From positions 1 through 34,571 of IMG/VR virus record IMGVR_UViG_3300044678_001927: a stretch of DNA of 34,571 nucleotides. One strand, given 5' to 3'. The notes under the pieces are model-generated. The model saw nothing but the letters and a program-made list of their open reading frames with translations. It made no database searches and was not told the origin of the DNA. Below are positions 1 to 7,308 of the stretch, piece by piece (the stretch's first letter is position 1; the number at the start of each line of letters is the position of its first letter). Made by a program: the position numbers and the translations under genes. This stretch comes from a virus.

Positions 1-1115
1 TGATTTGCGATCTGATTTCTGATCTCGTTCTCGAAGTCTGCGGCGTCTTGTGCCGCCTGCGCTCGCATTTTTGCGGTGCTTTCAAGGATCGACGACATGA
101 GCGTCAAACCAGAAAACCCGGTGCCATACATGGCCTGCTCTTCGTAGGGCACGGCGTAGTCTCTGGCCTCGGCTGGTGTCTTTGGCTTGCCACCACGGCC
201 ACCACTTCCCTTGCCCATGCCAGCAAGCTTCTCTTCGGCAGCAAGAATCTTGAGCTTTAGGTCAAGCTGAGTCTTTGAGTTTTCAATCCCTTCTTTGTCT
301 GCGTTGATTCTCAGCTTTATCGCCGTCGCTTCGCGTTTTTCGGCGTCAGACATGAGACGTTCTGCGTCGCCGAATACAGCAAGCCGTGTTCCTTCTGGAA
401 ACCTTGCCAGAACGCTATTTTTCAGCTGCTCCAATCTTTGTTCATTGTTGCTGATTGATGACTCTAGGTCTTTGATTTCTTTCTCGGTTTGCGCTTTGGA
501 TACTGCCGACTTTCCCCCTGATATTTCGGTGTTCAGCTCATCGAGCTTCTTTTTGAGGTCTTCGGTTGTTTGCAATGATGCAATTCTCATATCAAGAATT
601 GAATTCCTGATTTTGATTGCAGCCTGAGACGCCTCTTGTTGCTTTTTTATGAAGTCTGTTACTGCGCCTGTCAGTTGCGCCACCGCAATCATCGCAACCT
701 GCGCAACGCCGGCTACACCCATGCCGAGGCCAAGGCCTTGCACGAGACCAGGCACGTTATTCACGACGCCCTTGATTCCGTACTGTGCATCGTCGAGGGT
801 CTGCGAAAACATGAGCAACCCGTAGCCCATGTTCTTGCCGCCGCCGCCCGCTCCTGCGCCGCCTGGAGATGCACCGACCGCATGACCCGCTGCCCTTGAG
901 AGCGCCTCCAGCTCTTTTGTGTATCTCTCGACATTGGGACCGCCCGCCGCGATGGCGGCGTTCAGGTCTTTGATGTCTTTCTCGAGCATGATCATGTTTT
1001 TGTCGACGCGAGCGACGACGCTGTCGACACCGCCGAAGCGCTTCTCGACGTCGGCAACCGCTTTTTGGGCGTCGGCCGCATTGACCTTGACGACGTATTC
1101 GATCGTTTGCGTCAT
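1..1115 (-). CDS. Tape measure protein, N-terminal part (runs off left edge)
   Basis: The leftward frame from the ATG at 1115 is open to the window edge, giving about 371 residues and no stop. The N-terminus (residues 1-75) is a heptad-rich helix, followed by a Gly/Ala linker (80-94). A hydrophobic segment at about 121-152 (VPGLVQGLGLGMGVAGVAQV and onwards) is followed by a long charged coiled coil (155-310). A large, helical, partly hydrophobic protein just after a G/GT-like chaperone pair fits a siphovirus tail length ruler that also lines the tail lumen. The ATG overlaps the stop of the preceding frame as ATGA, indicating translational coupling. The first part is GC-rich and the part below about 660 is AT-richer, suggesting a mosaic gene. 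The family call rests on context and composition; no catalytic domain is visible in the part present. Confidence 0.85.
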   Translation of the reverse strand, partial: MTQTIEYVVKVNAADAQKAVADVEKRFGGVDSVVARVDKNMIMLEKDIKDLNAAIAAGGPNVERYTKELEALSRAAGHAVGASPGGAGAGGGGKNMGYGLLMFSQTLDDAQYGIKGVVNNVPGLVQGLGLGMGVAGVAQVAMIAVAQLTGAVTDFIKKQQEASQAAIKIRNSILDMRIASLQTTEDLKKKLDELNTEISGGKSAVSKAQTEKEIKDLESSISNNEQRLEQLKNSVLARFPEGTRLAVFGDAERLMSDAEKREATAIKLRINADKEGIENSKTQLDLKLKILAAEEKLAGMGKGSGGRGGKPKTPAEARDYAVPYEEQAMYGTGFSGLTLMSSILESTAKMRAQAAQDAADFENEIRNQIAN

Positions 1116-1492
1116 CGCTTCCTCGTCGGCCTTGCGGCGTCGTGTGCTCGTGCGTCGTTGCGTGCCTGCTCGGCATCCGACTGCATCTTAGCAGCTCGGC
1201 CAGAATCGATAACTGCCAAAGCGTCGGCGGCATGCGTCGAGAGCACCCTCAGGGCCTCGACCCCCGGCTTGCCCTCACAAGAGCGCCAAAGCGCCAGCGC
1301 TCCGCTCACATCGGGATGGTCGCGCAAGTGTCGACGTGGACACCGCCGTGTGGCGTACTCAGTGCCCGCGAAAAAAAGCACAGGCCCATCGCGCAAGCAG
1401 CCCTGTTGCTCACGTCGCGCTGCGGGACAGTCGTCACAGTCGTACCGGGTCAGGTCGACAGCGGAGGCAGCCCACAGCGCACGGCTTTTCCC
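1112..1492 (-). CDS. Tail assembly chaperone, frameshift-expressed C-terminal part (GT-like)
   Basis: This frame is open from inside the upstream chaperone gene to a stop at 1112 and has no ATG or GTG start; the only non-standard starts are a CTG at 1453 that overlaps the upstream TGA and a TTG at 1396. It lies in the -1 frame relative to the upstream gene and is joined to it by the heptamer at 1486-1492. The fusion would have 205 residues of the upstream protein plus 124 from this frame, 329 in all. The extension has a Cys cluster (YDCDDCP followed by a further Cys about 12 residues on), then a charged helical tail rich in Ala and Arg. By position it matches lambda T, the frameshift-made part of gpGT that bridges tail tube and tape measure. 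That it is expressed as a fusion is inferred; independent CTG initiation is the alternative. Confidence 0.65.
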   Translation of the reverse strand, partial: GKSRALWAASAVDLTRYDCDDCPAARREQQGCLRDGPVLFFAGTEYATRRCPRRHLRDHPDVSGALALWRSCEGKPGVEALRVLSTHAADALAVIDSGRAAKMQSDAEQARNDARAHDAARPTRKR

Positions 1493-2100
1493 GGCGGCAG
1501 CTCGAGGAAGTGCCGCGCCGCCGAGTAAAGCGGCGTCAGCAGGCCCGCCAGCACAAGCCCCGGCATCGACTCGGCGACCGTGGCCTTCAAGCCCTCGATG
1601 CCTTGGATCTCGACGACAACCGCTGAAACCACCCTGGCCGCGAGGGCATCCAAGGCATTGGTCGCCGCCGCCATCGCGACCATGTCGCCATCCAGCCGCG
1701 CCTCTTTGACTCGACCCCAGGCGGCCGAGGTCTCAGCGCTCCAGTTGCGGCGGTCGGCGTCTGAGACGACCGACATCGTCACCACGATGCCGTCCAGCTC
1801 GGGCGCCGGCTCGTAGGGCTCGATCTCCTCGAGCGCGTTGCCCTCGGCCAGCTCCGCGAGCAGGCGCGCCTCCTTGGCCACGACCGGACTCTCGCGAGCT
1901 GTAGCAGCCTCAGAGAGGCGCTTGACGCCCTCGGCAACCTGCGTCCAGTCGGTGGAGTCGTCGAGCGGCACGCGGCGCTTTCGGCGTCCCTCGATTTGCG
2001 CCAGGCGCAATGCTCGAGACGATTCGTGCGCCTCGCGAAGGACGTCCTGCAACGGGACCGGGGTGCCTTTGGTGCCTGGATAGATGAGCAGAGTTGGCAT
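1450..2100 (-). CDS. Tail assembly chaperone (G-like)
   Basis: A 216-residue protein beginning MPTLLIYPGTKG. The first 100 residues are mostly helical and charged, with a Glu/Pro segment (EEIEPYEPAPE) near 95-100. A second part (about 105-190) has a beta-like start (DGIVVTMSVV) and Ala-rich helices. No enzyme motifs are visible. Position directly before the tape measure gene, a downstream overlapping frame without a start, and the in-frame slippery heptamer near its 3' end make it the G-like chaperone that coats the tape measure protein during tail assembly. It follows the Ig-like gene with a 12-base gap. Sequence alone would not identify it; the call depends on arrangement. Confidence 0.65.
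   Translation of the reverse strand: MPTLLIYPGTKGTPVPLQDVLREAHESSRALRLAQIEGRRKRRVPLDDSTDWTQVAEGVKRLSEAATARESPVVAKEARLLAELAEGNALEEIEPYEPAPELDGIVVTMSVVSDADRRNWSAETSAAWGRVKEARLDGDMVAMAAATNALDALAARVVSAVVVEIQGIEGLKATVAESMPGLVLAGLLTPLYSAARHFLELPPGKAVRCGLPPLST
1486..1492 (-). promoter_or_regulatory. Programmed -1 ribosomal frameshift site (slippery heptamer)
   Basis: On the leftward strand the heptamer is G GGA AAA, in exactly the required zero frame (codons 204-205, Gly-Lys, of the gene starting at 2100). It fits the X XXY YYZ rule and differs only in the last base from the lambda G/T heptamer G GGA AAG. Slipping back one base enters the frame that stops at 1112, which otherwise lacks a normal start codon. 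It sits 12 codons before the zero-frame stop and immediately upstream of the tape measure gene, the classical place for this event. Confidence 0.7.
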
Positions 2101-2112
2101 GGGGCCTCGATA

Positions 2113-2427
2113 TCACACGCGCTGTGGAACGTCGACAATCGTGAGGGTGCCCGACAGGACGGGCAGGTTCTCGTCGACGTCGGAGACCCAAACCTCGTAA
2201 GGCCAACGGCCCGGCTGTAGCGCCGAGGAGTAGTCCGCCGCGGCGAAGGCAAAGGTCGCCTCGCCCGTCGCCGGTGAGACCACCGTGCCAGACTTCACCA
2301 GTTGGCCTTGGGCGCGCACGACGAGAGAGACCGCATATCCGGTCAGATTGAATGGCGACCCGCCGCTGGAGCGAACCTGGAGCGTTACGGTCTGGGTGTG
2401 GCCTTGCTTGATCGAGAGCGCCGTCAT
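2113..2427 (-). CDS. Small beta-sandwich tail/baseplate-like protein
   Basis: A 104-residue protein that starts MTALSIKQGHTQTVTLQVRS and continues with NLTGYAVSLVVRAQG, a pattern of alternating strands typical of Ig-like or BppU-N-like domains: a leading ITIKQGD-like strand, then PFNLTGY. The end (PYEVWVSDVDENLPVLSGTLTI) is the usual closing hairpin. It has no signal peptide or membrane segment and is likely a virion surface or tail accessory protein. Its ATG overlaps the stop of the repeat-protein gene (ATGA at 2424-2427), so the two are coupled. The fold assignment comes from pattern recognition and the exact partner is unknown. Confidence 0.6.
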   Translation of the reverse strand: MTALSIKQGHTQTVTLQVRSSGGSPFNLTGYAVSLVVRAQGQLVKSGTVVSPATGEATFAFAAADYSSALQPGRWPYEVWVSDVDENLPVLSGTLTIVDVPQRV

Positions 2428-3164
2428 GGGTGCACCTGCCCGAGAAGAGAGAGACTGGCCGGCACGGTGCCGACGATTGGCAGAGTAGCAGGCACGGTGC
2501 CCGTCGCCGAGAGCGTAGCAGGCACGGTGCCAATAAGCGCCGGTGCTTTGTTCGTCGCCCAGATCGTGACGTCGTCGAGGGTGATGGCGCCGGTGCCCGT
2601 CGTGGCAGGCACGGTGCCCGTGCCGACGAACGCCACGCTGTCGAGCGTGATCCCACCCGTGGCGACGTGGGCCTGTGTGCCTGCACCAGCAACGGTGACG
2701 TCGTCGAGAGTGACCGCGCCCGTGCTGTCGACGACTGGCGAGCCCGCACCTGCGAAGGTGACGCCGTCGAGCGTGACAGCGCCGCTTGCGACGACGACGG
2801 GTGAGCCAGACCCTGCAACCGTGACGCTGTCGAGGGTGATGGCGCCAGTGCCGTCTGTGCTTGCCGAGCCAGCGTCACCGGTGCCAGCGAACGCCACGTC
2901 GTCGAGGGTGATGCTGCCGGTGCCAACGTGGGTCTGTTGGCCCGAGCCAGCAAAGACCACGTCATCGAGAGTGATATCGCCCGTGGCGTCGACGCCAGAC
3001 CCGACGGTGCCCGAGCCTGCTACCGTGACGTCGTCGAGGGTGATTCCACCCGTCGCGACGTGCGTCTGCGTGCCGTCGCCAGCAACGACGACGTCGTCGA
3101 GCGTGATCGTGCCTGAAGCACTCACGCCCGCGAAGCTGACGCCAGAGAGTAGCGTCAGCAGCAC
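2424..3164 (-). CDS. Repeat-rich structural protein with ITLDDV repeats
   Basis: A 246-residue protein made almost wholly of repeats. After a short N-terminus (MLLTLLSGVSFAGVSA), about nine units of 21-24 residues follow, each with a core G-x-I/V-T-L-D-D/S-V-x-V/F-A-G-x-G and a variable spacer such as TQTHVATG or SPVVDSTG. The last 45 residues switch to three copies of GTVPATL-like units. Regular strand-turn repeats of this size suggest a beta-helix, solenoid or fibre spacer. GTG at 3164, four bases after the previous stop, is the most economical start. The hydrophobic N-terminus could resemble a signal peptide but is short and uncharged. Its place in the tail cluster suggests a virion component; its function is unknown. 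Confidence 0.75.
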   Translation of the reverse strand: MLLTLLSGVSFAGVSASGTITLDDVVVAGDGTQTHVATGGITLDDVTVAGSGTVGSGVDATGDITLDDVVFAGSGQQTHVGTGSITLDDVAFAGTGDAGSASTDGTGAITLDSVTVAGSGSPVVVASGAVTLDGVTFAGAGSPVVDSTGAVTLDDVTVAGAGTQAHVATGGITLDSVAFVGTGTVPATTGTGAITLDDVTIWATNKAPALIGTVPATLSATGTVPATLPIVGTVPASLSLLGQVHP

Positions 3165-3168
3165 GTCG

Positions 3169-3333
3169 TCACACCAGCGTCAGCAGTTGGTTCAACGTAG
3201 CTTGCGTAGTCAGAAGCTCGGCGTCGACCACAGAAGCTTGAGCAATGTCTCCGATTGAAAGAGCTGACTGGCGAAGCTGTGAAAGATATGCGATTCGTGC
3301 TTGGGCCATCGAAATAAGCTGCTCGACAGTCAT
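3169..3333 (-). CDS. Small helical protein, 54 aa, unknown
   Basis: A 54-residue frame starting MTVEQLISMAQARIAYLSQL and ending LNQLLTLV. Its ATG overlaps the stop of the propeller-like gene by one base (TGATG), and it stops just before the GTG of the repeat protein. It is predicted to be one or two amphipathic helices with heptad spacing of Leu, Ile and Ala, so a coiled-coil oligomerisation role is plausible. Tight coupling on both sides and in-frame coding character support a real gene. Small helical proteins of this kind often accompany phage appendage genes, but I recognise no family. Confidence 0.7.
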   Translation of the reverse strand: MTVEQLISMAQARIAYLSQLRQSALSIGDIAQASVVDAELLTTQATLNQLLTLV

Positions 3334-4760
3334 CACACCACCATGCATCGCAACATTACGTTGGATGTGTTGAGAATCATGTAAATATAGATGATTTTTG
3401 TTGTTCCATCTATATATCTTGCATCAAAACAAGTATCGCCAGCAATTGCAGCGCCTTGTGTGTATGTCATCGTCATCCAGCCGTCCTGTTCACCTGTTAC
3501 AACATTATGTCTAAACCACCGGCCTGTTGCGTCTTTTTGGATGTAAATGAAGTTGCCGTCGTAGTTGTATTTTGTGCCAGCACCGAACACCTCAGTAGCA
3601 GGCGAATAGGCAAGCCCAGACACCCATGTGTTCCCTGGGATGTCGTAGCGATCAAGGGTGGAGCCAGCGCCGCCGCGAAACGAATAGATGTATCTCCCGT
3701 TTTGGATGGCGTTCTCGTTGGTCCACGCGGCGTCGTCTGATTCAAACACCCAGTGGCCTGACATTCCAACGGCTGGAGCCGCAGCACGCGCTGAAGCAGG
3801 AGTCAGCGTCGTCCATGTATTCGACGTGATGCTGTAGCGGATGATCGCGACGTTGTTGGATCCCATGTAATAAAGGAAGTCGTCGTTGCCTTCGATGCTG
3901 TAGACCGACGTCGCATCAGGCTGTGTCGTCCACGCTGCCGACGTCGTCAGCACCGTCGCGGTGTTGCTGGCGATTGTGCGGATTTGACCAGCTCCAGTGC
4001 CCGACACGATACGCACCTGCGAGTTGGTCCACTGATTGACGGTCCACGCCTTCGCGGAGTTTGTCAGCGTCGACGCGCCGCCAGCAGTGGCCGTGCCGGT
4101 TGCGAATTGCTCGTAGCCTGAACCAACCCACGACGGGGTTGACAAAAGCTTTGAATCTGTGCCGATGACGTTGGTTGGCGCGTTTGCAGACAGAGTGGTC
4201 CACGTATTCAACGCAAAGTCATAAAAACGAAATACACCCGCCGTCGTGAGACCAGAAGCCGTAATGGCATTCATGATATACCAACGTGGAGTCAAAAGCC
4301 TGAACGTTGTCGACGCACTGAACGCCGACGCTTGTGCTGGTACAGTGATGACGGAATTCGCACCGATGGTATTGCTCGCAATCTCCAGCGTAACGCCAGC
4401 ATTGGGGCCGCCAGTGATGTGGATCGAATACCCTCGGAGGTCACGAGCAAGTGTGAGACCCGTCGTGATCGTCGACGTCGTCCCAGCCGTTGCGGTGCCC
4501 GACGGACCAACGGCAGTGGCGACGCCACAAGCGCCAGCGGCAAAGGTCCCTGCAAGTGCCCCTGACGGAATCTGAGTAAATCCATCCTCCAAAGGATTAT
4601 ACAGATAATGAACAGTGGCAGACGACATAAAAAGTTGACTCTGTCTATAGTGCCTTGACGATACAACAAAACTTCCTGCCGAAGTCGCCACAGGAGCAGG
4701 AGTGCAAAACTCCCAGCGCTTGAGGTCAAGGAGTTTTCGATTTCCATTCGTAGTCGGCAT
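3333..4760 (-). CDS. Beta-propeller-like tail appendage / receptor-binding candidate
   Basis: A 475-residue protein with recurring kelch-like blocks: aromatic and Gly-rich units such as RFYDFALNTWTTLS, IRYSITSNTWTTLTPAS, DRYDIPGNTWVSGLA and RHNVVTGEQDGW, each spaced by about 100 residues or less. Between them are two copies of a separate module with TATAGG/TSTIT or STLTN, then GAGQIRTIASNT, which resembles inserted domains of phage structural proteins. There are no catalytic motifs. N-terminal residues (MPTTNGNRKLLDLKRWEF) look like an attachment segment. The gene is AT-richer than the head genes, as is common for host-range genes that exchange by recombination. It overlaps both neighbours by one base. 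Receptor binding is inferred from architecture and context. Confidence 0.6.
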   Translation of the reverse strand: MPTTNGNRKLLDLKRWEFCTPAPVATSAGSFVVSSRHYRQSQLFMSSATVHYLYNPLEDGFTQIPSGALAGTFAAGACGVATAVGPSGTATAGTTSTITTGLTLARDLRGYSIHITGGPNAGVTLEIASNTIGANSVITVPAQASAFSASTTFRLLTPRWYIMNAITASGLTTAGVFRFYDFALNTWTTLSANAPTNVIGTDSKLLSTPSWVGSGYEQFATGTATAGGASTLTNSAKAWTVNQWTNSQVRIVSGTGAGQIRTIASNTATVLTTSAAWTTQPDATSVYSIEGNDDFLYYMGSNNVAIIRYSITSNTWTTLTPASARAAAPAVGMSGHWVFESDDAAWTNENAIQNGRYIYSFRGGAGSTLDRYDIPGNTWVSGLAYSPATEVFGAGTKYNYDGNFIYIQKDATGRWFRHNVVTGEQDGWMTMTYTQGAAIAGDTCFDARYIDGTTKIIYIYMILNTSNVMLRCMVV

Positions 4761-5212
4761 CAGGTCACCACAATATTCCTGCGCAATGAGTCAGAACCCA
4801 TACGCATTAGGGAGGGAACATGTTCAGTAGCATTTAAGCCACCAATTTGGGATTGATTTGTTACAGTAGAAACAGTTGTAACAGTAGAAACAGTTGTAAC
4901 AGTTCCACTTGATATTGTTGTCGCGACACTGGCAGGCGCTGCGGCGAGGCTTACGAGCAATCGGCCGGCAGAGTCTGGCATCGATTGGCCAACGGATCTC
5001 AGCAGTGCGTGCAGTGTGATTCTAATTGCCGATAATTGCTCGACGAGTTCCCCCACTCCTTGAATCGGCAGCGGGTTGCTCGCTGCGACGTCGCCATCGT
5101 TGACGCCGTCGACGCCCTGCACGATCTTGACACGCTGAAGGAGCGCCCCGCCGACGTTGTCGGCAGCAATCGTGGCGCCCGTGCCCGGTGTGTAGCCGAC
5201 GTTGTCACTCAT
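4760..5212 (-). CDS. Conserved phage structural protein of unknown role, 150 aa
   Basis: The N-terminus (MSDNVGYTPGTGATIAADNV, then VKIVQGVDGVNDGDVA) matches a segment I recognise from many tailed-phage virion gene clusters, where the protein is usually left unnamed. It is followed by a helical segment (GELVEQLSAIRITLHALL) and a Thr/Val-rich stretch with a short tandem repeat (TVTTVSTVTTVSTV, about residues 103-116), visible as repeated bases around 4866-4905. The repeat may be a flexible linker or a triple-stranded fibre. The C-terminus has ATEHVPSLMRMGSDSLRR. It sits between the 5221 gene and the propeller-like gene and probably connects them in the particle. Confidence 0.65.
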   Translation of the reverse strand: MSDNVGYTPGTGATIAADNVGGALLQRVKIVQGVDGVNDGDVAASNPLPIQGVGELVEQLSAIRITLHALLRSVGQSMPDSAGRLLVSLAAAPASVATTISSGTVTTVSTVTTVSTVTNQSQIGGLNATEHVPSLMRMGSDSLRRNIVVT

Positions 5213-5220
5213 GATTCACC

Positions 5221-5622
5221 TCAGTTGTTTCCATCGGTGATGGTCAGCGACGTCACCTGCACGGGTTGACCGGACACGATCGACAGCGTCGTCAGGTTGA
5301 GATCTGACCCGCTCGTTCCGCAGTCGCCGTCACAGACGAACGTGCCCGTGGAGTCGACGAGATAGAAAAACGCGGCGGTGCCCGTCGCGTTTGCGCTCGT
5401 GTCGCTGAACGGCGTCGTGAACGTCAGCACGCCACCCGTCGACGACCCGCATGGGTCGGCGCACGTCAGCTCAGCGAGCAAGGTGCCCGCTGGCGTGCCG
5501 CCCTTGGCGGGCTTGGTGCCGGAGTAGATGCGAAGCAGGCCCGCGCCTGCGCCAGCGTCGACGGCGATGCGGATTTCGTCGACGCGAAGATTTCGGACGG
5601 TGTTTGCGATGCGGACAGCCAT
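5221..5622 (-). CDS. Conserved phage structural protein, 133 aa
   Basis: The chosen start is the ATG at 5622 (MAVRIANTVRNLRVDEIRIA), just after the tail tube stop; an upstream extension is possible but would lie inside the tail tube gene. The protein continues with VDAGAGAGLLRIYSGTKPAK and a beta-rich body containing two Cys pairs (ADPCGS and DGDCGTS). The segment 'dag.g.glLriYsGt.Pa' is familiar from small virion-cluster proteins of many siphoviruses, whose role is not established. Most likely it is a minor tail or appendage component. It has no signal peptide or membrane helix. Confidence 0.65.
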   Translation of the reverse strand: MAVRIANTVRNLRVDEIRIAVDAGAGAGLLRIYSGTKPAKGGTPAGTLLAELTCADPCGSSTGGVLTFTTPFSDTSANATGTAAFFYLVDSTGTFVCDGDCGTSGSDLNLTTLSIVSGQPVQVTSLTITDGNN

Positions 5623-5626
5623 GTGA

Positions 5627-6859
5627 TCACCCCACAGCGAGGATAGCAGGAAGAGCGCCGGTACCAGTGGCGACGACGCGAGCGACAGTGAGCCCGTCAG
5701 TGTGCTGCGTGGTGACCACGCAATCGGCCTCGGGCAGATAGGCATACACGACCGCGCCGACTTCGCTGCCGACTTGCAGCGAGACCTTGCGCGTCGCCGA
5801 CGGCTGGCCGCTTGCGGCGCTGTCGCCGATGAGCTCGTTGAGCGTCGGCGTGCCCGCGCTGTCTTGGAGTTCGCCGGTCAACGTCGCGTCACCGAGGTAG
5901 ATGCTGAACTCCATCGTGAACGTCTTACCATCGCCCGTCGACGACACGCCACCGAGGCGACCGTTTGTGCGCGTCGACGCAACACGCGGGGTCGTCGCGG
6001 CGGAGTAGTTGATCGTGATGTCGCGCGCGATGACGTCGTTTCCGGCGAACCACATGCGGCACGCGTCGACGACGATCGGATTGCCCGACACCGGCTCATT
6101 GTGCGCTGGGTTGGCTTCTGCGACGTCGGCGAACGACGTCGGCGAAAAGACAGACGACATCGTCATCAGGCCAGCGTTGGGCACCGCGAGGCTCATACTC
6201 ATCGGCATGCAGCCGAAGTAGTCGCGTCGCCAATCCTCGCCCTCGGCGGTGAAGAATGCGTGGGTGTGCTGCGTCACGCTGTCGCTGACGCTGTAGACCG
6301 CGAGACGAAACACGGTCGCCGACGACGTCGGCGTGCCGCTGTAGGGATGGTCAAGCGTCAACGTCGTCGTGCCGCCACCGCTCGCGATGCGGCCGACTTG
6401 CAGGCCCGCCGACGAAGAAAACGCGATGACCTGACCATTGGCCGTCGTGGTGCCGACGACGGCGAGGATGCCAGATGATGGCGTGTGACCCGATGACGCC
6501 ACCGTCGGCGCAACGCCCGTCGTCGCCGGAGCCACCGCACCGAAGAGCGATGCAAGCAAGTAGCCTTGCTCCATCTTCGCTTCCCAGTCGGTGACGGCCG
6601 CGCCCGTGTTGCTGTTGACCCCGCGCATCTCGGTCGCGACGGTGATGTCGGCGAGGTCTTGGACGCCGCGTATGTGACTGTAGCGCCGGCCAGAGAGCGA
6701 GCGCAGCGGGCGCGGAATCGGCGTGCGATTGCGCGGAAGGAAGCTCGCGCCGTCGTCGGTGAGACGAAGCGGGAACAACGTGCCGGGCGTGCCGCTGAAC
6801 GTGGCGTTGTTCGTATGCAGCGCGTAGCGCAGCGTCGAGAGTCTGGCGACGTCGGTCAT
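5627..6859 (-). CDS. Major tail tube protein
   Basis: A 410-residue beta-rich protein directly after the tail terminator and before appendage genes. The opening (MTDVARLSTLRYALHTNNAT, then SGRRYSHIRGVQDLADITVATEMRGVN) is typical of long tail tube proteins. A middle part (about 115-210) carries a Gly/Thr-rich segment (SAGLQVGRIASGGGTTTLTL), as in tube proteins with an inserted or added Ig-like domain. The C-terminal part (FTMEFSIYLGDATLTGELQD and VSLQVGSEVGAVVYAYLPEA) gives more strands of the tube barrel. At 410 residues it is longer than lambda V (246), so an extra domain is likely. Assignment rests on gene order and fold-like patterns. Its ATG overlaps the terminator gene's stop. Confidence 0.75.
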   Translation of the reverse strand: MTDVARLSTLRYALHTNNATFSGTPGTLFPLRLTDDGASFLPRNRTPIPRPLRSLSGRRYSHIRGVQDLADITVATEMRGVNSNTGAAVTDWEAKMEQGYLLASLFGAVAPATTGVAPTVASSGHTPSSGILAVVGTTTANGQVIAFSSSAGLQVGRIASGGGTTTLTLDHPYSGTPTSSATVFRLAVYSVSDSVTQHTHAFFTAEGEDWRRDYFGCMPMSMSLAVPNAGLMTMSSVFSPTSFADVAEANPAHNEPVSGNPIVVDACRMWFAGNDVIARDITINYSAATTPRVASTRTNGRLGGVSSTGDGKTFTMEFSIYLGDATLTGELQDSAGTPTLNELIGDSAASGQPSATRKVSLQVGSEVGAVVYAYLPEADCVVTTQHTDGLTVARVVATGTGALPAILAVG

Positions 6860-7308
6860 GTGCTGTACCTCACTTCAAGGGTCATTCTCAGGCGACGAGC
6901 GCCGCTGACTTGCTCCACCGTGTATGGCGCTACGTCGGTGCCCGCTGGCGTCACCGCGACGATACCCGACGACGCCCGATCCCAATTCGCACCCGAGGCG
7001 AAAGCCGCCGCGAGCTGTGCCGCGTCGGTGGGGATGGCCTCGTCAATCGACGCGGTGTCGCCGAGGCTGTCAACGTACTCGACGACAACCTCCCAGGTGA
7101 CGCGATGCCGCGTCTGCTGCGTCTGGTATGGCCCCTCAGCCGCGCCGGAGAGCACCCGGCCCCACCATCGGCGCGACTGCGTGCCGACCGTCTCATCGTG
7201 TCCTGTGACGTCGTGGGTGTACCTGTTGGGCAATCCTCGCCCAACCACCGACGGCGTCACCGTCGACGGAATCGACACAAGAGCGCGGCGAGCGTCTCGC
7301 CACGTCAC
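6856..7308 (-). CDS. Tail terminator / tail completion protein
   Basis: A 150-residue protein, start GTG at 7308 overlapping the preceding stop (GTGA). It begins MTWRDARRALVSIP and has a beta-strand pair (HRVTWEVVVEYVDSLG) followed by a C-terminal strand set (GIVAVTPAGTDV, ARRLRMTLEVRYS). The size, fold pattern and position between connector and tail tube genes fit the ring protein that ends tube growth and joins it to the head. It is similar in organisation to gpU-like proteins, but I cannot see a family signature strong enough to name one. The first 50 residues are basic (pattern RRALV, RGLPNRYTHD). Confidence 0.6.
   Translation of the reverse strand: MTWRDARRALVSIPSTVTPSVVGRGLPNRYTHDVTGHDETVGTQSRRWWGRVLSGAAEGPYQTQQTRHRVTWEVVVEYVDSLGDTASIDEAIPTDAAQLAAAFASGANWDRASSGIVAVTPAGTDVAPYTVEQVSGARRLRMTLEVRYST

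Noticed and set aside
1065-1709. Rightward frame (214 codons) over the tail chaperone genes
   Set aside because: Shadow of the leftward chaperones; product is Arg/Ser/Pro-rich low complexity.
2302-3258. Rightward frame (318 codons) opposite the repeat protein
   Set aside because: It mirrors the repeats of the leftward gene; repeats keep both strands open. No ribosome-binding site.
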